A stretch of 64,000 nt of DNA from Robiginitomaculum sp. (lineage in GTDB: Bacteria; Pseudomonadota; Alphaproteobacteria; Caulobacterales; Maricaulaceae): contig JAESTZ010000096.1 of assembly GCA_016763315.1 (NCBI GenBank), positions 36,561 to 100,560 of the forward strand, written 5' to 3'. Under the pieces are notes generated by a model. It ran no database searches, was not told where the DNA came from, and was given only the letters and a program-made list of their open reading frames with translations. How positions within the stretch are numbered: position 1 is the first letter of the stretch; the number at the start of each line of letters is the position of its first letter. The translations under genes and the position numbers were made by a program. Of the stretch, positions 23,298 to 32,639 are shown piece by piece.

Positions 23298-25514
23298 ATG
23301 ACCGGGGGCAATAAAACCCCATCGAACACCGGTTTATCCGGAGTGATTCGCTCGTCATTTTTGAGTTGCGATGAATTGATTGAGGGTGTCCTTCAATATG
23401 ATCCGGACGTAGATAAATCCCAACTACGACTTGCTTATGAATATGCACGCGAAAAACATGGTTTGCAGAAACGAAAATCTGGTGAGCCATATTATGCGCA
23501 TCCGGTAAATGTTGCAAAGATTCTAATTGAATTACGGCTAGATAGCACATCTATTATTACTGCGTTGTTGCATGATACTGTTGAAGATACAGATGCAAGC
23601 CTTAAAGAGTTAAGCGAATTATTTGGAACGCAAATTTCCGAACTTGTTGATGGTGTGACCAAGCTTACCAAACTGGAAGTAAAATCAATCCGGTCGCGTC
23701 AAGGCGAAAATTTACAAAAATTCATTCTGGCAATTACTAAAGATATCCGAGTGCTATTGGTCAAACTTGCCGATCGTTTGCACAATATGCGAACTTTACA
23801 TTTCTTTACCGATACCAAGAAACAAGAGCGAATTGCTCGTGAAACTCTTGATATTTATGCTCCGTTGGCTCGAAGAATCGGCATGCAAAAAATATGTTCC
23901 GAATTAGAAGATTTATCATTCCAATTTCTAGATCCACAGGCATTTATAACCACAACCAAACGGCTGTCTCTAGTTCGAGATCATAACACTAGGGCCGTAG
24001 CTCAGCTTTCAGAAAACCTTACCAAGGTGATTTTGGACAGTGGTTATAATGCTGTTATTTATGGCCGAGAGAAACGTGCCTATTCAATTTGGAATAAATT
24101 ACAGCGCAAGAATATTACTTTTGATGAAGTTGCCGATGTTTATGCCTTTCGAATTATAGTAGATAGTGTCGAGGATTGTTATGCGGTGCTTGGACTGGTT
24201 CATACTTCATGGAGATGTGTTCCCGACCGGTTTCGGGATTTCATTTCTGTTCCAAAACCCAATCATTATCAGTCATTGCACACCACGGTCATTGGCAGAG
24301 GTAATATTAGGGTGGAATTGCAGATCAGAACTTCAAATATGCACAGAATTGCCGAACAAGGGGTCGCTGCGCACTGGCGTTACAAGCAAGGCGAATATGT
24401 TTTCGATGAAGCAATAGGTGGCAATCCGCTTGATTTATTAAAGCCGTTACTGGAAATAATAGAATTTGGCGGTGATCCAGATGATTTTCTTGAACACACC
24501 AGATTGGAAATGTTTCAAGATCAGGTGTTCACGTTTACACCTAATGGTAAATTGATCGCTTTACCCGAAGGAGCCAGTGCGATTGATTTTGCCTATGCCG
24601 TACATACTGATATTGGCGATGAGTGTGTTGGTGTGCGTATTAATGGCCGAGAGCGGCACTTGCGTACGCAGTTGCAAAATGGCGATTCGGTAGAGATTAT
24701 TCGCGGTGGTAGAAAAGAGCCTCCGCAGGATTGGGAAAGTACTGTTGTAACCGGACGGGCGAGGTCGGCCATAAGGCGGTTGATCCGGAAATCAGAATTA
24801 AAAGAATTTCGAAAGTTTGGTAAACGGCTTGTCGATCGCATTTTGGTTAGTAATCAACTTGATGGGAAAGTTAATATTGCCGAAGCGGCAAAAAGACTAG
24901 AAGCCAAATCGGTGACTAATCTTTATGTAAAACTGGGGCGCGGTTTACTTACTGGCTCGGAATTTCTTGATGCGGTGTTTCCTGGTAGATCAAGAGATGA
25001 AACCAAAAGTGTATATAAACGTGAATTGATAACCGATGAAACTGCTGATTTTTTTGTCGGTGGAGAGGGGCTTTCACGAGGGGTCTCTTTACATATTTCC
25101 AAGTGTTGTTCACCAATTCCCGGCGATAGAATTATTGCTTTACCCAAGAGAGGGCAAGGGTTTGCTGTGCATGTTGTTGATTGCGAGGTGGCGATTGATC
25201 AAATGGAGGCAGGTATTGACCCTATCAGCCTAAGTTGGACCGCACATGCAAAAAAGGAAGGTGCTTCTGTTGGCAGGATATTGGCCACAGTGGTTCACCG
25301 CTCTGGCTCATTAGCGGAGATTGCCAATGCGGTAGGTGTGTCCAAGGGGAATATTATGGATGTAAAAACCCTAAGTAGAGGCCAAGACTTTTTTGACATG
25401 TTATTTGATATTGAAGTGCTGGACGCGAAGCATTTATGGAATATTCTTGCAGCAATTCGTGCTTGTGCCTGTGTTGATAGCGCCGAGCGTGTCAAAGGAC
25501 AGGATTTAGAATAA
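23298..25514 (+). CDS. rsh: bifunctional (p)ppGpp synthetase/hydrolase (Rel/SpoT homologue)
   Basis: Makes and degrades the stringent-response alarmone. In order: HD hydrolase domain with YYAHPVNVA and LLHDTVEDT (His-Asp near residue 92), synthetase domain ([28 protein letters not shown]), TGS domain ([19 protein letters not shown]), and a C-terminal ACT domain (about 655-738). The presence of intact HD residues supports hydrolase activity. I use the ATG at 23298, one codon after an in-frame TTG. Alphaproteobacteria usually carry a single long RSH enzyme, consistent with this one. Confidence 0.95.
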   Translation: MTGGNKTPSNTGLSGVIRSSFLSCDELIEGVLQYDPDVDKSQLRLAYEYAREKHGLQKRKSGEPYYAHPVNVAKILIELRLDSTSIITALLHDTVEDTDASLKELSELFGTQISELVDGVTKLTKLEVKSIRSRQGENLQKFILAITKDIRVLLVKLADRLHNMRTLHFFTDTKKQERIARETLDIYAPLARRIGMQKICSELEDLSFQFLDPQAFITTTKRLSLVRDHNTRAVAQLSENLTKVILDSGYNAVIYGREKRAYSIWNKLQRKNITFDEVADVYAFRIIVDSVEDCYAVLGLVHTSWRCVPDRFRDFISVPKPNHYQSLHTTVIGRGNIRVELQIRTSNMHRIAEQGVAAHWRYKQGEYVFDEAIGGNPLDLLKPLLEIIEFGGDPDDFLEHTRLEMFQDQVFTFTPNGKLIALPEGASAIDFAYAVHTDIGDECVGVRINGRERHLRTQLQNGDSVEIIRGGRKEPPQDWESTVVTGRARSAIRRLIRKSELKEFRKFGKRLVDRILVSNQLDGKVNIAEAAKRLEAKSVTNLYVKLGRGLLTGSEFLDAVFPGRSRDETKSVYKRELITDETADFFVGGEGLSRGVSLHISKCCSPIPGDRIIALPKRGQGFAVHVVDCEVAIDQMEAGIDPISLSWTAHAKKEGASVGRILATVVHRSGSLAEIANAVGVSKGNIMDVKTLSRGQDFFDMLFDIEVLDAKHLWNILAAIRACACVDSAERVKGQDLE

Positions 25515-26101
25515 TGAATACCGAACAGGTTTTAGATCAATTTCGCCAAGCTGGCGCATTGCTTGAGGGACACTTTGTTTTGTCATCTGGTCGTCATAGT
25601 GGCTTCTTTTTGCAAAAAGCGTTTGTTTTTATGGATCCTAAGCGTACCGAAATGTTATGTAAAGCATTAGCCAAACTGGTGGTTGCGTCTGGCTTGGCAC
25701 CGTTTGATGTAATTGTTTCGCCAGCTGTTGGCGGCCTGATCCCCGGTTATGAAATGGCAAGGCAGCTGGAATTACCGGCAATGTTTGTTGAACGCGAAGG
25801 CGGGGAGTTTGTACTACGTCGTGGTTTTGAACTAGCCAAGGGAACAAGGGTGCTAATCGTCGAAGATATTGTCACCACTGGATTGTCATCACGTGAATGT
25901 ATCGAGGCCGTGCGGGCGTTGGGTGCGAATGTAATTGCCGAAGCATGTCTTATTGATCGCTCTGGTGGTGAAGCTGATGTTGGCGCGCCATTATTATCAT
26001 TGGCGCAAGTTAACTTCCCTACTTTTGCTGCTGATGAAGTTCCTGATCATCTAAGCCAGATACCAGCCATAAAGCCGGGTAGTCGGGGTTTGTCAAAATG
26101 A
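25514..26101 (+). CDS. pyrE: orotate phosphoribosyltransferase
   Basis: Forms orotidine 5'-phosphate in pyrimidine synthesis. The 195-residue protein carries the PRPP-binding motif [11 protein letters not shown] (about 114-124), preceded by the flexible-loop region [16 protein letters not shown] and the [13 protein letters not shown] block. Its ATG overlaps the last base of the rsh stop codon, and its own stop overlaps pdxJ by 4 bp, so it is embedded in a coupled operon. Confidence 0.95.
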   Translation: MNTEQVLDQFRQAGALLEGHFVLSSGRHSGFFLQKAFVFMDPKRTEMLCKALAKLVVASGLAPFDVIVSPAVGGLIPGYEMARQLELPAMFVEREGGEFVLRRGFELAKGTRVLIVEDIVTTGLSSRECIEAVRALGANVIAEACLIDRSGGEADVGAPLLSLAQVNFPTFAADEVPDHLSQIPAIKPGSRGLSK

Positions 26102-26847
26102 TGCCAAGGCTTGGTGTAAATATCGACCATGTGGCAACTATTAGAAACGCCAGGGGTAGCCAATACCCCGATCCAGTGCGTGCCGCACAAATGGCTGTGG
26201 CCGCGGGTGCTGATGGCATAACAGCACATTTACGAGAAGATAGGCGCCATATATCGGATGATGATATTACTAGGTTAAGCCGTGAAATACAGGTTCCGCT
26301 TAACCTTGAAATTGCTGCCACTGATGAAATGCTTGAAATTGCCTTGGCGGCAAAGCCTCACGCAGCTTGTATTGTTCCGGAAAAACGCGAAGAAAGAACC
26401 ACTGAAGGCGGGCTTGATGCCGCTGGTTTGCATAATCATTTATCGCATTTTGTACGTGAATTATCACAAAATGGCAGTAGGGTTTCCTTGTTTATAGAGC
26501 CGGATAAACGACAAATAGAAGCTGCTGTTTCTCTAGGTGCTCCAGTTGTGGAACTGCATACAGGAGCATATGCAGAAGCGTTTTTTGCTGATGATATTGC
26601 TCGAACAGAGAAAATTATGAATGATTTGCGACAAGCTGCAGCTTATGGTGCGAAGTGCGGCCTTGAAATTCATGCTGGCCATGGCCTGACATTTGACACA
26701 GTGCAGCCAATAGCCGCGATACCGCAAATTCAAGAACTTAATATTGGGCATTTTTTAATATCAGAAGCCATTTTTTCCGGCTTGCAATCAACAGTGCATA
26801 AAATGAGGCAGTTGATTATTCAGGCAAGAACTGGAAGTGAGAAATGA
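26098..26847 (+). CDS. pdxJ: pyridoxine 5'-phosphate synthase
   Basis: TIM-barrel enzyme that joins 1-deoxyxylulose 5-phosphate with the product of PdxA to give pyridoxine phosphate. The N-terminus [18 protein letters not shown] and the blocks [30 protein letters not shown] and [11 protein letters not shown] are characteristic. The start lies in an ATGA overlap with pyrE. pdxJ followed by acpS is conserved in Proteobacteria. The partner pdxA is at 4918-5955. Confidence 0.97.
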   Translation: MMPRLGVNIDHVATIRNARGSQYPDPVRAAQMAVAAGADGITAHLREDRRHISDDDITRLSREIQVPLNLEIAATDEMLEIALAAKPHAACIVPEKREERTTEGGLDAAGLHNHLSHFVRELSQNGSRVSLFIEPDKRQIEAAVSLGAPVVELHTGAYAEAFFADDIARTEKIMNDLRQAAAYGAKCGLEIHAGHGLTFDTVQPIAAIPQIQELNIGHFLISEAIFSGLQSTVHKMRQLIIQARTGSEK

Positions 26848-27257
26848 TTTTGGGAATTGGTAGCGATCTTTGTGATATTAGGCGCATAGAAAATACTTTG
26901 CAAAAATTTGGCACTCGCTTTGAGGCCAGAGTTTTCACGACTTTGGAGCGCAAAACTTCTAATAATCGCAATCATCGTAGCGCAAGTTTCGCTAAACGGT
27001 TCGCGGCAAAGGAGGCTTGTGCCAAGGCCTTGGGGTCTGGGGTTAAGAATGGTATTAATTGGAAAGATATGGCAGTAGTTAACCTGCCAAGCGGTAAACC
27101 GGCAATGTTTTTGCAAAATGGTGCGGCAAAGTTACTGGACGACCTTACTCCGAAAGGGCATACCGCAATTTTACATTTAACTATTACCGATGAACACCCT
27201 TATGCTCAGGCGTTTGTGGTTATTGAAGCACGAGTATTGGAGCAGGCAAGCAAATGA
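26844..27257 (+). CDS. acpS: holo-[acyl-carrier-protein] synthase
   Basis: Attaches 4'-phosphopantetheine from CoA to acyl carrier protein. The 137-residue protein has [15 protein letters not shown] at the start (magnesium-binding Asp) and FAKRFAAKEACAKALGSG, the catalytic Lys-Glu motif. ATGA overlap with pdxJ and a 4 bp overlap with lepB place it firmly in the operon. Confidence 0.96.
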   Translation: MILGIGSDLCDIRRIENTLQKFGTRFEARVFTTLERKTSNNRNHRSASFAKRFAAKEACAKALGSGVKNGINWKDMAVVNLPSGKPAMFLQNGAAKLLDDLTPKGHTAILHLTITDEHPYAQAFVVIEARVLEQASK

Positions 27258-28006
27258 GTGAAGTAAAAAACAAGCCGGCAAGAACACCTAAAGAAGAATT
27301 CATTGAACTGTTTTGGACAATTCTCTGGGCATTAGTAATCGCTATGATTTTGCGAACCTTATTGTTCCAACCATTTCATATTCCCACAGGTAGCATGTAT
27401 CCGCAGTTAAAAGTTGGTGATTATTTGATAAGTTCTAAATATTCCTACGGTTATTCACATTACTCTTTGCCGCTATCGCCAAAACTGTTTTCGGGACGAA
27501 TTTTTGATAAGCAACCGAAACGTGGTGATATAGTTGTATTCAAATGGCCGGGTGATAATAAAACCGATTATATCAAGCGAGTTATTGGTTTGCCGGGTGA
27601 TCGTGTGCAAATGAAAAATGGCCGGTTATGGCTAAATGATAAACTGGTGCCGTTTGAGGTGAGCGGAGAGGAGGTTTATACAGATGCAAGGGGTAATAAA
27701 ACTATCGCCACTCGAGTTCGTGAGACATTACCTAATGGCAAGAGCTATATAACGTGGGATTTCAGGCGTACCGTATATGATGATACATTTGTCGAGACAG
27801 TTCCAGACGGGTATTATTATATGATGGGTGATAATAGAGATCACTCGGTTGATAGTCGTGATTGGGGTATGGTAAAGGCAGAAAACCTGGTAGGAAGAGC
27901 AGAGATTGTACTTCTCTCGGTAAATAAGAATTTTAGTTTATTCAAACCGTGGACTTGGTTCAATTTTCGTAAAAGAGGCTTTGTCAGCTTACGGAGCAGC
28001 GTTTGA
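27254..28006 (+). CDS. lepB: signal peptidase I
   Basis: Inner-membrane protease that removes signal peptides from exported proteins. One N-terminal membrane helix spans about 18-37. The catalytic Ser is S47 in PTGSMYP and the general base Lys is K108 in DYIKRVIGLPGD; the box MGDNRDHSVDSRDWG completes the set. The 250-residue length and single helix fit the alphaproteobacterial type. It is translationally coupled at both ends. Confidence 0.96.
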   Translation: MSEVKNKPARTPKEEFIELFWTILWALVIAMILRTLLFQPFHIPTGSMYPQLKVGDYLISSKYSYGYSHYSLPLSPKLFSGRIFDKQPKRGDIVVFKWPGDNKTDYIKRVIGLPGDRVQMKNGRLWLNDKLVPFEVSGEEVYTDARGNKTIATRVRETLPNGKSYITWDFRRTVYDDTFVETVPDGYYYMMGDNRDHSVDSRDWGMVKAENLVGRAEIVLLSVNKNFSLFKPWTWFNFRKRGFVSLRSSV

Positions 28007-28692
28007 GCTCGCAAGCACATGAACAAGCATTACAAGCTCATATCGCCTATACTTTTGGTGATGTGGACTTATTAAGAAGAGCTTTAACCCATGGTTCTGT
28101 TGGTGATGGTAAACCTGTCGCTGATAATGAGCGTTTGGAATTTCTTGGTGATAGGGTGCTGGGGTTGATAGTTTCGGAAATGTTATTTGCTGCCGATGAT
28201 AATGCCAATGAAGGGCAGATGGCGCGGCAATTAAATATGCTGGTGCGAAAAGAGGCCTGCGCTGTTGCTGCCATGGAAGCGCGATTAGGACTTGCAATTT
28301 ACATGTCTAAAGCCGAAGAAAAAAACGGTGGACGAGAAAAGAATTCTATTCTTGGAGATACTTGTGAAGCTATCCTTGCTGCGATTTATCTTGATGGTGG
28401 GATGACTGCTGCCAAAGATTTTTTTAATCGGTTTTGGGCGAAGCAATTACACGACATAAACAATACAACCAAAGATCCAAAAAGCCTGCTGCAGGAAAAG
28501 GCTTTGGCCAAGGGTTTCGGTCTGCCGGTTTATAAATTACTTGGGCGAAAAGGCCCTGATCATAAACCTGAATTTCAGGTAATTGTTACATTACAAGATT
28601 TTGATCCAGCCATTGGTAATGCCGGATCAAAACAGTTGGCAGAAAGCAAAGCTGCAGAGAAACTTCTTATAATAATGGATAAAAAACAGTGA
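28003..28692 (+). CDS. rnc: ribonuclease III
   Basis: Cuts double-stranded RNA in rRNA maturation and regulation. The catalytic domain contains the signature NERLEFLGDRVLGLI and the second acidic patch GDTCEAILAAIYLDGG. A double-stranded RNA-binding domain follows (KSLLQEKALAKGFGLPVYKL to the end). The start is TTG at 28003, overlapping the lepB stop as TTGA, with GGAG six bases upstream. lepB-rnc-era-recO is a widely conserved order. Confidence 0.95.
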   Translation: MSSQAHEQALQAHIAYTFGDVDLLRRALTHGSVGDGKPVADNERLEFLGDRVLGLIVSEMLFAADDNANEGQMARQLNMLVRKEACAVAAMEARLGLAIYMSKAEEKNGGREKNSILGDTCEAILAAIYLDGGMTAAKDFFNRFWAKQLHDINNTTKDPKSLLQEKALAKGFGLPVYKLLGRKGPDHKPEFQVIVTLQDFDPAIGNAGSKQLAESKAAEKLLIIMDKKQ

Positions 28693-29627
28693 GCGAACAA
28701 CACCGTTGCGGATTTATTGCCTTAATAGGTGCACCGAATGCTGGAAAATCAACTTTAGTCAATTCATTGGTTGGCTCAAAAGTCTCAATAGTCACCCATA
28801 AGGTGCAGACAACCAGGTTTCGAGTTCGCGGGATCATGATCGAGGGTGGATCTCAAGTTGTTCTAGTTGATACTCCAGGGGTTTTCGCGCCCAAAAGAAG
28901 ACTTGATCGAGCTATGGTCAAGGCCGCGTGGCAAGGTGCAGAAGAGGCAGATGAAATCGTTCATATAGTTGATGCTGCCGCGTGGTTTCGCGCTAATGAC
29001 CCAAAGTTGGCTCGACCTCAGGACAAAAAAGCCAAGGTAGATGTAATAAGCATTATTAAAGAGTTGGAAAAACTTGGCCGCAAAGCAATTTTAGTACTGA
29101 ACAAGATTGATTTAATCGAAAAAGAAAACTTGCTGGAACAAGTAGAGTATTTCAATAAAACAGGTATTTACGATAATGTCATAATGTTATCTGCCACCAA
29201 GGGCTCTGGTGTTAAAGATTTGAAAAAATTGATGGCCGAACAAGTGCCTGTTGGTGCATGGCACTATCCAGAAGACCAAGTGGCAGATTTGCCAATGCGG
29301 ATGTTGGCGGCGGAAATTACCCGTGAAAAATTGATGCTGCGGGTGCATGAAGAATTACCGTATTCCGCCAGTGTCAGTACTGAAAGTTGGGAGCCGAAAA
29401 AAGATGGATCTGTCACGGTTCGCCAAGTGATATTTGTTGAGCGGGAAAGCCAGCGCAAGATAGTTCTCGGTAAAAACGGCAAAGTCATCAAGGCAATCGG
29501 GCAGGCTGCGCGTAAGGATTTGATGGAAATTCTTGGCATTAAAGTGCATTTGTTTTTGTTTGTAAAAGTAGCTAATTGGGCGCATGATCCTGAACGATAT
29601 AATGAATTTGGACTGGACTTTGAGTAA
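28689..29627 (+). CDS. era: GTPase Era
   Basis: Ribosome-assembly GTPase that binds the 3' end of 16S rRNA. G1 is GAPNAGKS (14-21), G3 is DTPG, G4 is NKID, and the C-terminal KH domain is seen in QRKIVLGKNGKVIKAIGQAA. The start is GTG in a GTGA overlap with rnc. Both Era and RsmA (4061-4918) act in 30S maturation. Confidence 0.97.
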   Translation: MSEQHRCGFIALIGAPNAGKSTLVNSLVGSKVSIVTHKVQTTRFRVRGIMIEGGSQVVLVDTPGVFAPKRRLDRAMVKAAWQGAEEADEIVHIVDAAAWFRANDPKLARPQDKKAKVDVISIIKELEKLGRKAILVLNKIDLIEKENLLEQVEYFNKTGIYDNVIMLSATKGSGVKDLKKLMAEQVPVGAWHYPEDQVADLPMRMLAAEITREKLMLRVHEELPYSASVSTESWEPKKDGSVTVRQVIFVERESQRKIVLGKNGKVIKAIGQAARKDLMEILGIKVHLFLFVKVANWAHDPERYNEFGLDFE

Positions 29628-30346
29628 TGCAATGGCAGGCTGATGGTTATGTGCTTAGTGTTCGTCGACATGGCGAATCCAGTGCAATAATCGAGGTTTT
29701 AACCCGTGAATACGGTCGCCGTGCTGGTTTGGTGCGTGGAGCCAGCGGCAAGAGGTTACGCGGCTTATTGCAGCCAGGAAACTTGTTGCAATTGACTTGG
29801 CGGGCGCGACTTTCAGAACATTTAGGGATGTTTGTGGTCGAGGAAATGAACGCAAATGTTGCTCCATTACTTGATGATCCGTTAGCGTTGTCAGGCCTGC
29901 TTGGGGCTTGTTCGATTTTGTGCCTTACTTTGCCAGAGGCAGAACGGCAGCAAAATGTTTTTGATGCTTTTGCCGTGTTGACTGATAATTTACTTTTGCC
30001 AGAAGTTTGGCCGGCTTTGTTTGTGCGGCTTGAAGTTGGTGTATTGCTGGAACTTGGTTATGGACTGGATCTGGGTAAATGCGCAGCAACCGGGGAAACT
30101 GCAAACCTTACCCATGTTTCACCTCGAACCGGCAGGGCTGTTTCTAGTCAAGCTGCCGAGCCATATTTAGATAAATTACTACCACTTCCAGCATTTTTGC
30201 TAAGTTCGGCAGAGCCTTTACAAGAAGGTGATATCGGTAATGGCATGAGGCTTACGGCTTATTTCTTGGAGCGAAGATTGTTATGGCCGGTGGATAAACA
30301 GTTACCTGAAGCCCGTAACCGCATGTGCGAACGACTACAGTCCTGA
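29627..30346 (+). CDS. recO: DNA repair protein RecO
   Basis: RecFOR-pathway mediator that loads RecA on gapped DNA. The N-terminal OB-fold begins with WQADGYVLSVRRHGESSAIIEVLT, followed by GRRAGLVRGASGKRLRGLLQPG. The helical domain includes FVRLEVGVLLELGYGLDLGKCA. The usual zinc cysteines are mostly absent: only one clear Cys remains in that region, as in several alphaproteobacterial RecO proteins. Its ATG overlaps the era stop by one base. Confidence 0.92.
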   Translation: MQWQADGYVLSVRRHGESSAIIEVLTREYGRRAGLVRGASGKRLRGLLQPGNLLQLTWRARLSEHLGMFVVEEMNANVAPLLDDPLALSGLLGACSILCLTLPEAERQQNVFDAFAVLTDNLLLPEVWPALFVRLEVGVLLELGYGLDLGKCAATGETANLTHVSPRTGRAVSSQAAEPYLDKLLPLPAFLLSSAEPLQEGDIGNGMRLTAYFLERRLLWPVDKQLPEARNRMCERLQS

Positions 30347-30432
30347 TCATAAGTTACGCACAAGATCAAATAAATCTGGACAGCAATAGGCGACACACTG
30401 CATAAAGGGTTATAAATTCAGAGGTTCAGGGC

Positions 30433-30837
30433 ATGATCAAATTTATCAAACGACTTTTTGCTTGGTGGGACGGTGCTACCATGGGGACACTTGTCACTAT
30501 ATTCGCCAAACACTCTTTTGTCGGTGAAGATGAGTATGGCAATCGATATTTTGAGGAAAAAAAAGGTAGCTTCGACGGTAAGAAACGCCGTTATGTAACT
30601 TATAAAGGCTATGCAGATGCTTCGCGGGTCTCAGTAGACTGGCATGGCTGGCTGCATCATACGTTTGACAGACCGCCAACAGAACAACCGCTTTTTCGTC
30701 AAAGCTGGGAAAAAGATCATCAGCCAAACCTTACCGGTACAGTCTGGGCTTGGCACCGCAAAGGTTCACTGGCCAAAGATGGCAAGCGTGGCCCAGCTAC
30801 CGGTGATTATCAGGCTTGGAACCCAGAAAATAAATGA
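30433..30837 (+). CDS. NADH:ubiquinone oxidoreductase accessory subunit, NDUFA12 family
   Basis: Supernumerary complex I subunit (17.2 kDa type) shared by mitochondria and Alphaproteobacteria, peripheral to the matrix/cytosolic arm. The 134 residues contain GTLVTIFAKHSFVGEDEYGNRYFE, RRYVTYKG, VSVDWHGWLHHTFDRPP and a tail ending GDYQAWNPE. Its stop overlaps the mlaD ATG. This gene is a strong class marker for the host. Confidence 0.95.
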   Translation: MIKFIKRLFAWWDGATMGTLVTIFAKHSFVGEDEYGNRYFEEKKGSFDGKKRRYVTYKGYADASRVSVDWHGWLHHTFDRPPTEQPLFRQSWEKDHQPNLTGTVWAWHRKGSLAKDGKRGPATGDYQAWNPENK

Positions 30838-31307
30838 AAGATCAACTAACAGAAACCATAGTTGGCTTGTTTGTATTGCTGGTTGCCATAGGGTTTTCCG
30901 TCTATGTTTCATCGACAATCGGATCCGGCAGACAAGGAAGCGCAGTAGACCTGATCGCTAACTTTTCTTCTGCTGGTGGGGTGGCGACTGGAACTGACAT
31001 CAGGCTGGCTGGTGTTAAAATTGGCACTGTTACCGATATTTCTTTGGACACTAATACCTACGAAGCCCGTGTTACGTTAAATGTACGCGCTGATGTTCCA
31101 GTGCCAGAAGATTCTGTTGCCAAGATTGTTTCGGACGGACTTCTTGGTTCTGCTTATATTGCTATTGAGCCAGGAGCCGATGAAGAAATGATGGCCGCCG
31201 GCGCAAGTTTTGAATACACTCAAGGCTCGGTGGATTTACTTGGATTGCTAGGTCAATTTGCCGGTGGGTCTTCTAATGAAAACCCCAAAGATGCTTCGGC
31301 AGAATAA
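30834..31307 (+). CDS. mlaD: MlaD-type lipid-transport protein (MCE domain)
   Basis: Inner-membrane-anchored MCE protein of the Mla phospholipid-transport system. The 157 residues comprise one N-terminal helix (about 8-29) and a single MCE domain: VDLIANFSSAGGVATGTDIRL, GVKIGTVTDI, ARVTLNVRADVPVP, and SDGLLGSAYIAIEPG. A hydrophobic tail (DLLGLLGQF) is typical of the MlaD hexamer pore. The other mla genes are not in the window. Confidence 0.92.
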   Translation: MKDQLTETIVGLFVLLVAIGFSVYVSSTIGSGRQGSAVDLIANFSSAGGVATGTDIRLAGVKIGTVTDISLDTNTYEARVTLNVRADVPVPEDSVAKIVSDGLLGSAYIAIEPGADEEMMAAGASFEYTQGSVDLLGLLGQFAGGSSNENPKDASAE

Positions 31308-31368
31308 TATGCGCATATTCGTCAAAAAACGTCACATTCCTGCCCAAAGTTGTTGTTATTTAGTGGCC

Positions 31369-31761
31369 ATGAAATTTGTTTTGTTATTTATGATTTTAGG
31401 TTTTGGCGGATTTGGTGTTTCAGCTTTTGCGCAACAGCAATTATCCTCTGCACCTGGAAAGAAAGTGATTTTGCGCGGTTTGGATAAAGTAACCGCCAAC
31501 ACTGTTGATTTTGAAATTACTATTGGCCAAAGTTATAGTTTCGGATCACTGACTATCGAGCCATCATATTGCCGCAAACGACCACCGGAAGAAATACCGG
31601 AGGTTTATGCTTTTTTGACTATTACAGACCGGGCAACCGATGGTAGCGGCCAAGAGGTCGAAGGCCTGAACATTTTTAACGGCTGGATGTTTGCTTCTAC
31701 TCCGGCACTAAACCCGTTGGAACATCCTGTTTATGATGTCTGGGTTTTGGACTGTAAATAA
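31369..31761 (+). CDS. DUF2155 family exported protein
   Basis: A small secreted protein of the DUF2155 family. After a signal peptide ending near AFAQQ, the mature part reads VILRGLDKVTANTVDFEI, GQSYSFGSLTIEPSYCRKRPPEE and a C-terminus NGWMFASTPALNPLEHPVYDVWVLDC. Two Cys may pair. I chose ATG 31369, which gives a normal signal peptide; an ATG at 31309, 1 bp after mlaD, would add 20 residues. Location between NDUFA12/mlaD and aat is conserved. The biochemical role is not known to me. Confidence 0.85.
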   Translation: MKFVLLFMILGFGGFGVSAFAQQQLSSAPGKKVILRGLDKVTANTVDFEITIGQSYSFGSLTIEPSYCRKRPPEEIPEVYAFLTITDRATDGSGQEVEGLNIFNGWMFASTPALNPLEHPVYDVWVLDCK

Positions 31762-31972
31762 TTTTGGGCTCTATGTCTTACCCAGCATCAGGTTAAAATT
31801 TCGTAGCGTGTATTTATTCTTATCGCAACGCTCCAATAGAAAATTGCATTGATGATGGCTGCTTGAGCAATGCGTAGAAACAACACTGTTTTCTTTAGTT
31901 TTCTCCAAAGGGAAAATGCGGCTCAAACAGTTAGTGTTTTTATTGTTGTTGTCTGGGAAAAACTGTCCGAAA
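31762..31972. other. convergent intergenic gap
   Basis: This 211 bp stretch lies between two converging genes. I see no gene and no hairpin with a proper T-tract, only short A/T-rich repeats. Confidence 0.4.
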
Positions 31973-32617
31973 TTATTTGTTTTTTAGGATTTGCAAAACT
32001 TGCTGTCCGCTCATGGTTTTATTGGCACTGCAAAAAGTAGGGCTTTGTTGTTTGGCTGTTTGTAATAATTGTAAATAGTCATCACGGGTGATTTCTATTG
32101 CTCCGAATTGTTCTAAGTGTTCGGTGATGAATTGGGTGTCAAGCAAGCAAAAACCCTGTTTGATCAATCGGGCGCATAAATGAAACAAAGCGACTTTACT
32201 GGCATCCCGGGAACGGGTGAACATACTTTCTCCAAAGAATGCTCCGCCTAATGTGACACCGTACAGGCCGCCAACAAGTTTATTATCAAGATAACACTCG
32301 ACTGAATGGGCATGACCTAATTGATGCAATTCTTGGCACAAATAATCAATTCCAGGGTTTATCCATGTCTGTTGTCGGTCAACTGCAGGTTCGGCGCACA
32401 TTGCAATGACCGCAGCAAAATTATTGTTGATCGTAACGTGAAACCGTTCGCTGTTTATGGTTCTGGCTAGTCGGCGCGGCAAATGTAGCGCGCTTAATGG
32501 CAATATACCGCGCATTTCAGGATCAATGATTGCAACACTGTATGAAGTTTGGTTTTCAGCCATCGGAAACTGCCCTTTGGCATAGAGTGCTAGCAGTTCC
32601 GGTACGCCAAATGTCAT
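31973..32617 (-). CDS. aat: leucyl/phenylalanyl-tRNA-protein transferase
   Basis: Adds Leu or Phe to proteins with N-terminal Arg or Lys, marking them for the ClpAP N-degron route. The 214-residue product begins TFGVPELLALYAKGQFPMAE and carries RGILPLSALHLPRRLART, TWINPGIDYLCQELHQLGHAHSVE-type blocks and GGAFFGESMF. I start at ATG 32617; a longer form from 32692 would overlap accC and add an unlikely N-terminus. It sits 22 bp after accC. Confidence 0.95.
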   Translation of the reverse strand: MTFGVPELLALYAKGQFPMAENQTSYSVAIIDPEMRGILPLSALHLPRRLARTINSERFHVTINNNFAAVIAMCAEPAVDRQQTWINPGIDYLCQELHQLGHAHSVECYLDNKLVGGLYGVTLGGAFFGESMFTRSRDASKVALFHLCARLIKQGFCLLDTQFITEHLEQFGAIEITRDDYLQLLQTAKQQSPTFCSANKTMSGQQVLQILKNK

Positions 32618-32639
32618 TGTCTTTAGTTTGAACCCAGCT

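Noticed and set aside
31309..31368. Longer start for the DUF2155 protein at 31309.
   Set aside because: It would put 20 residues before a normal signal peptide. It remains possible but is less likely.
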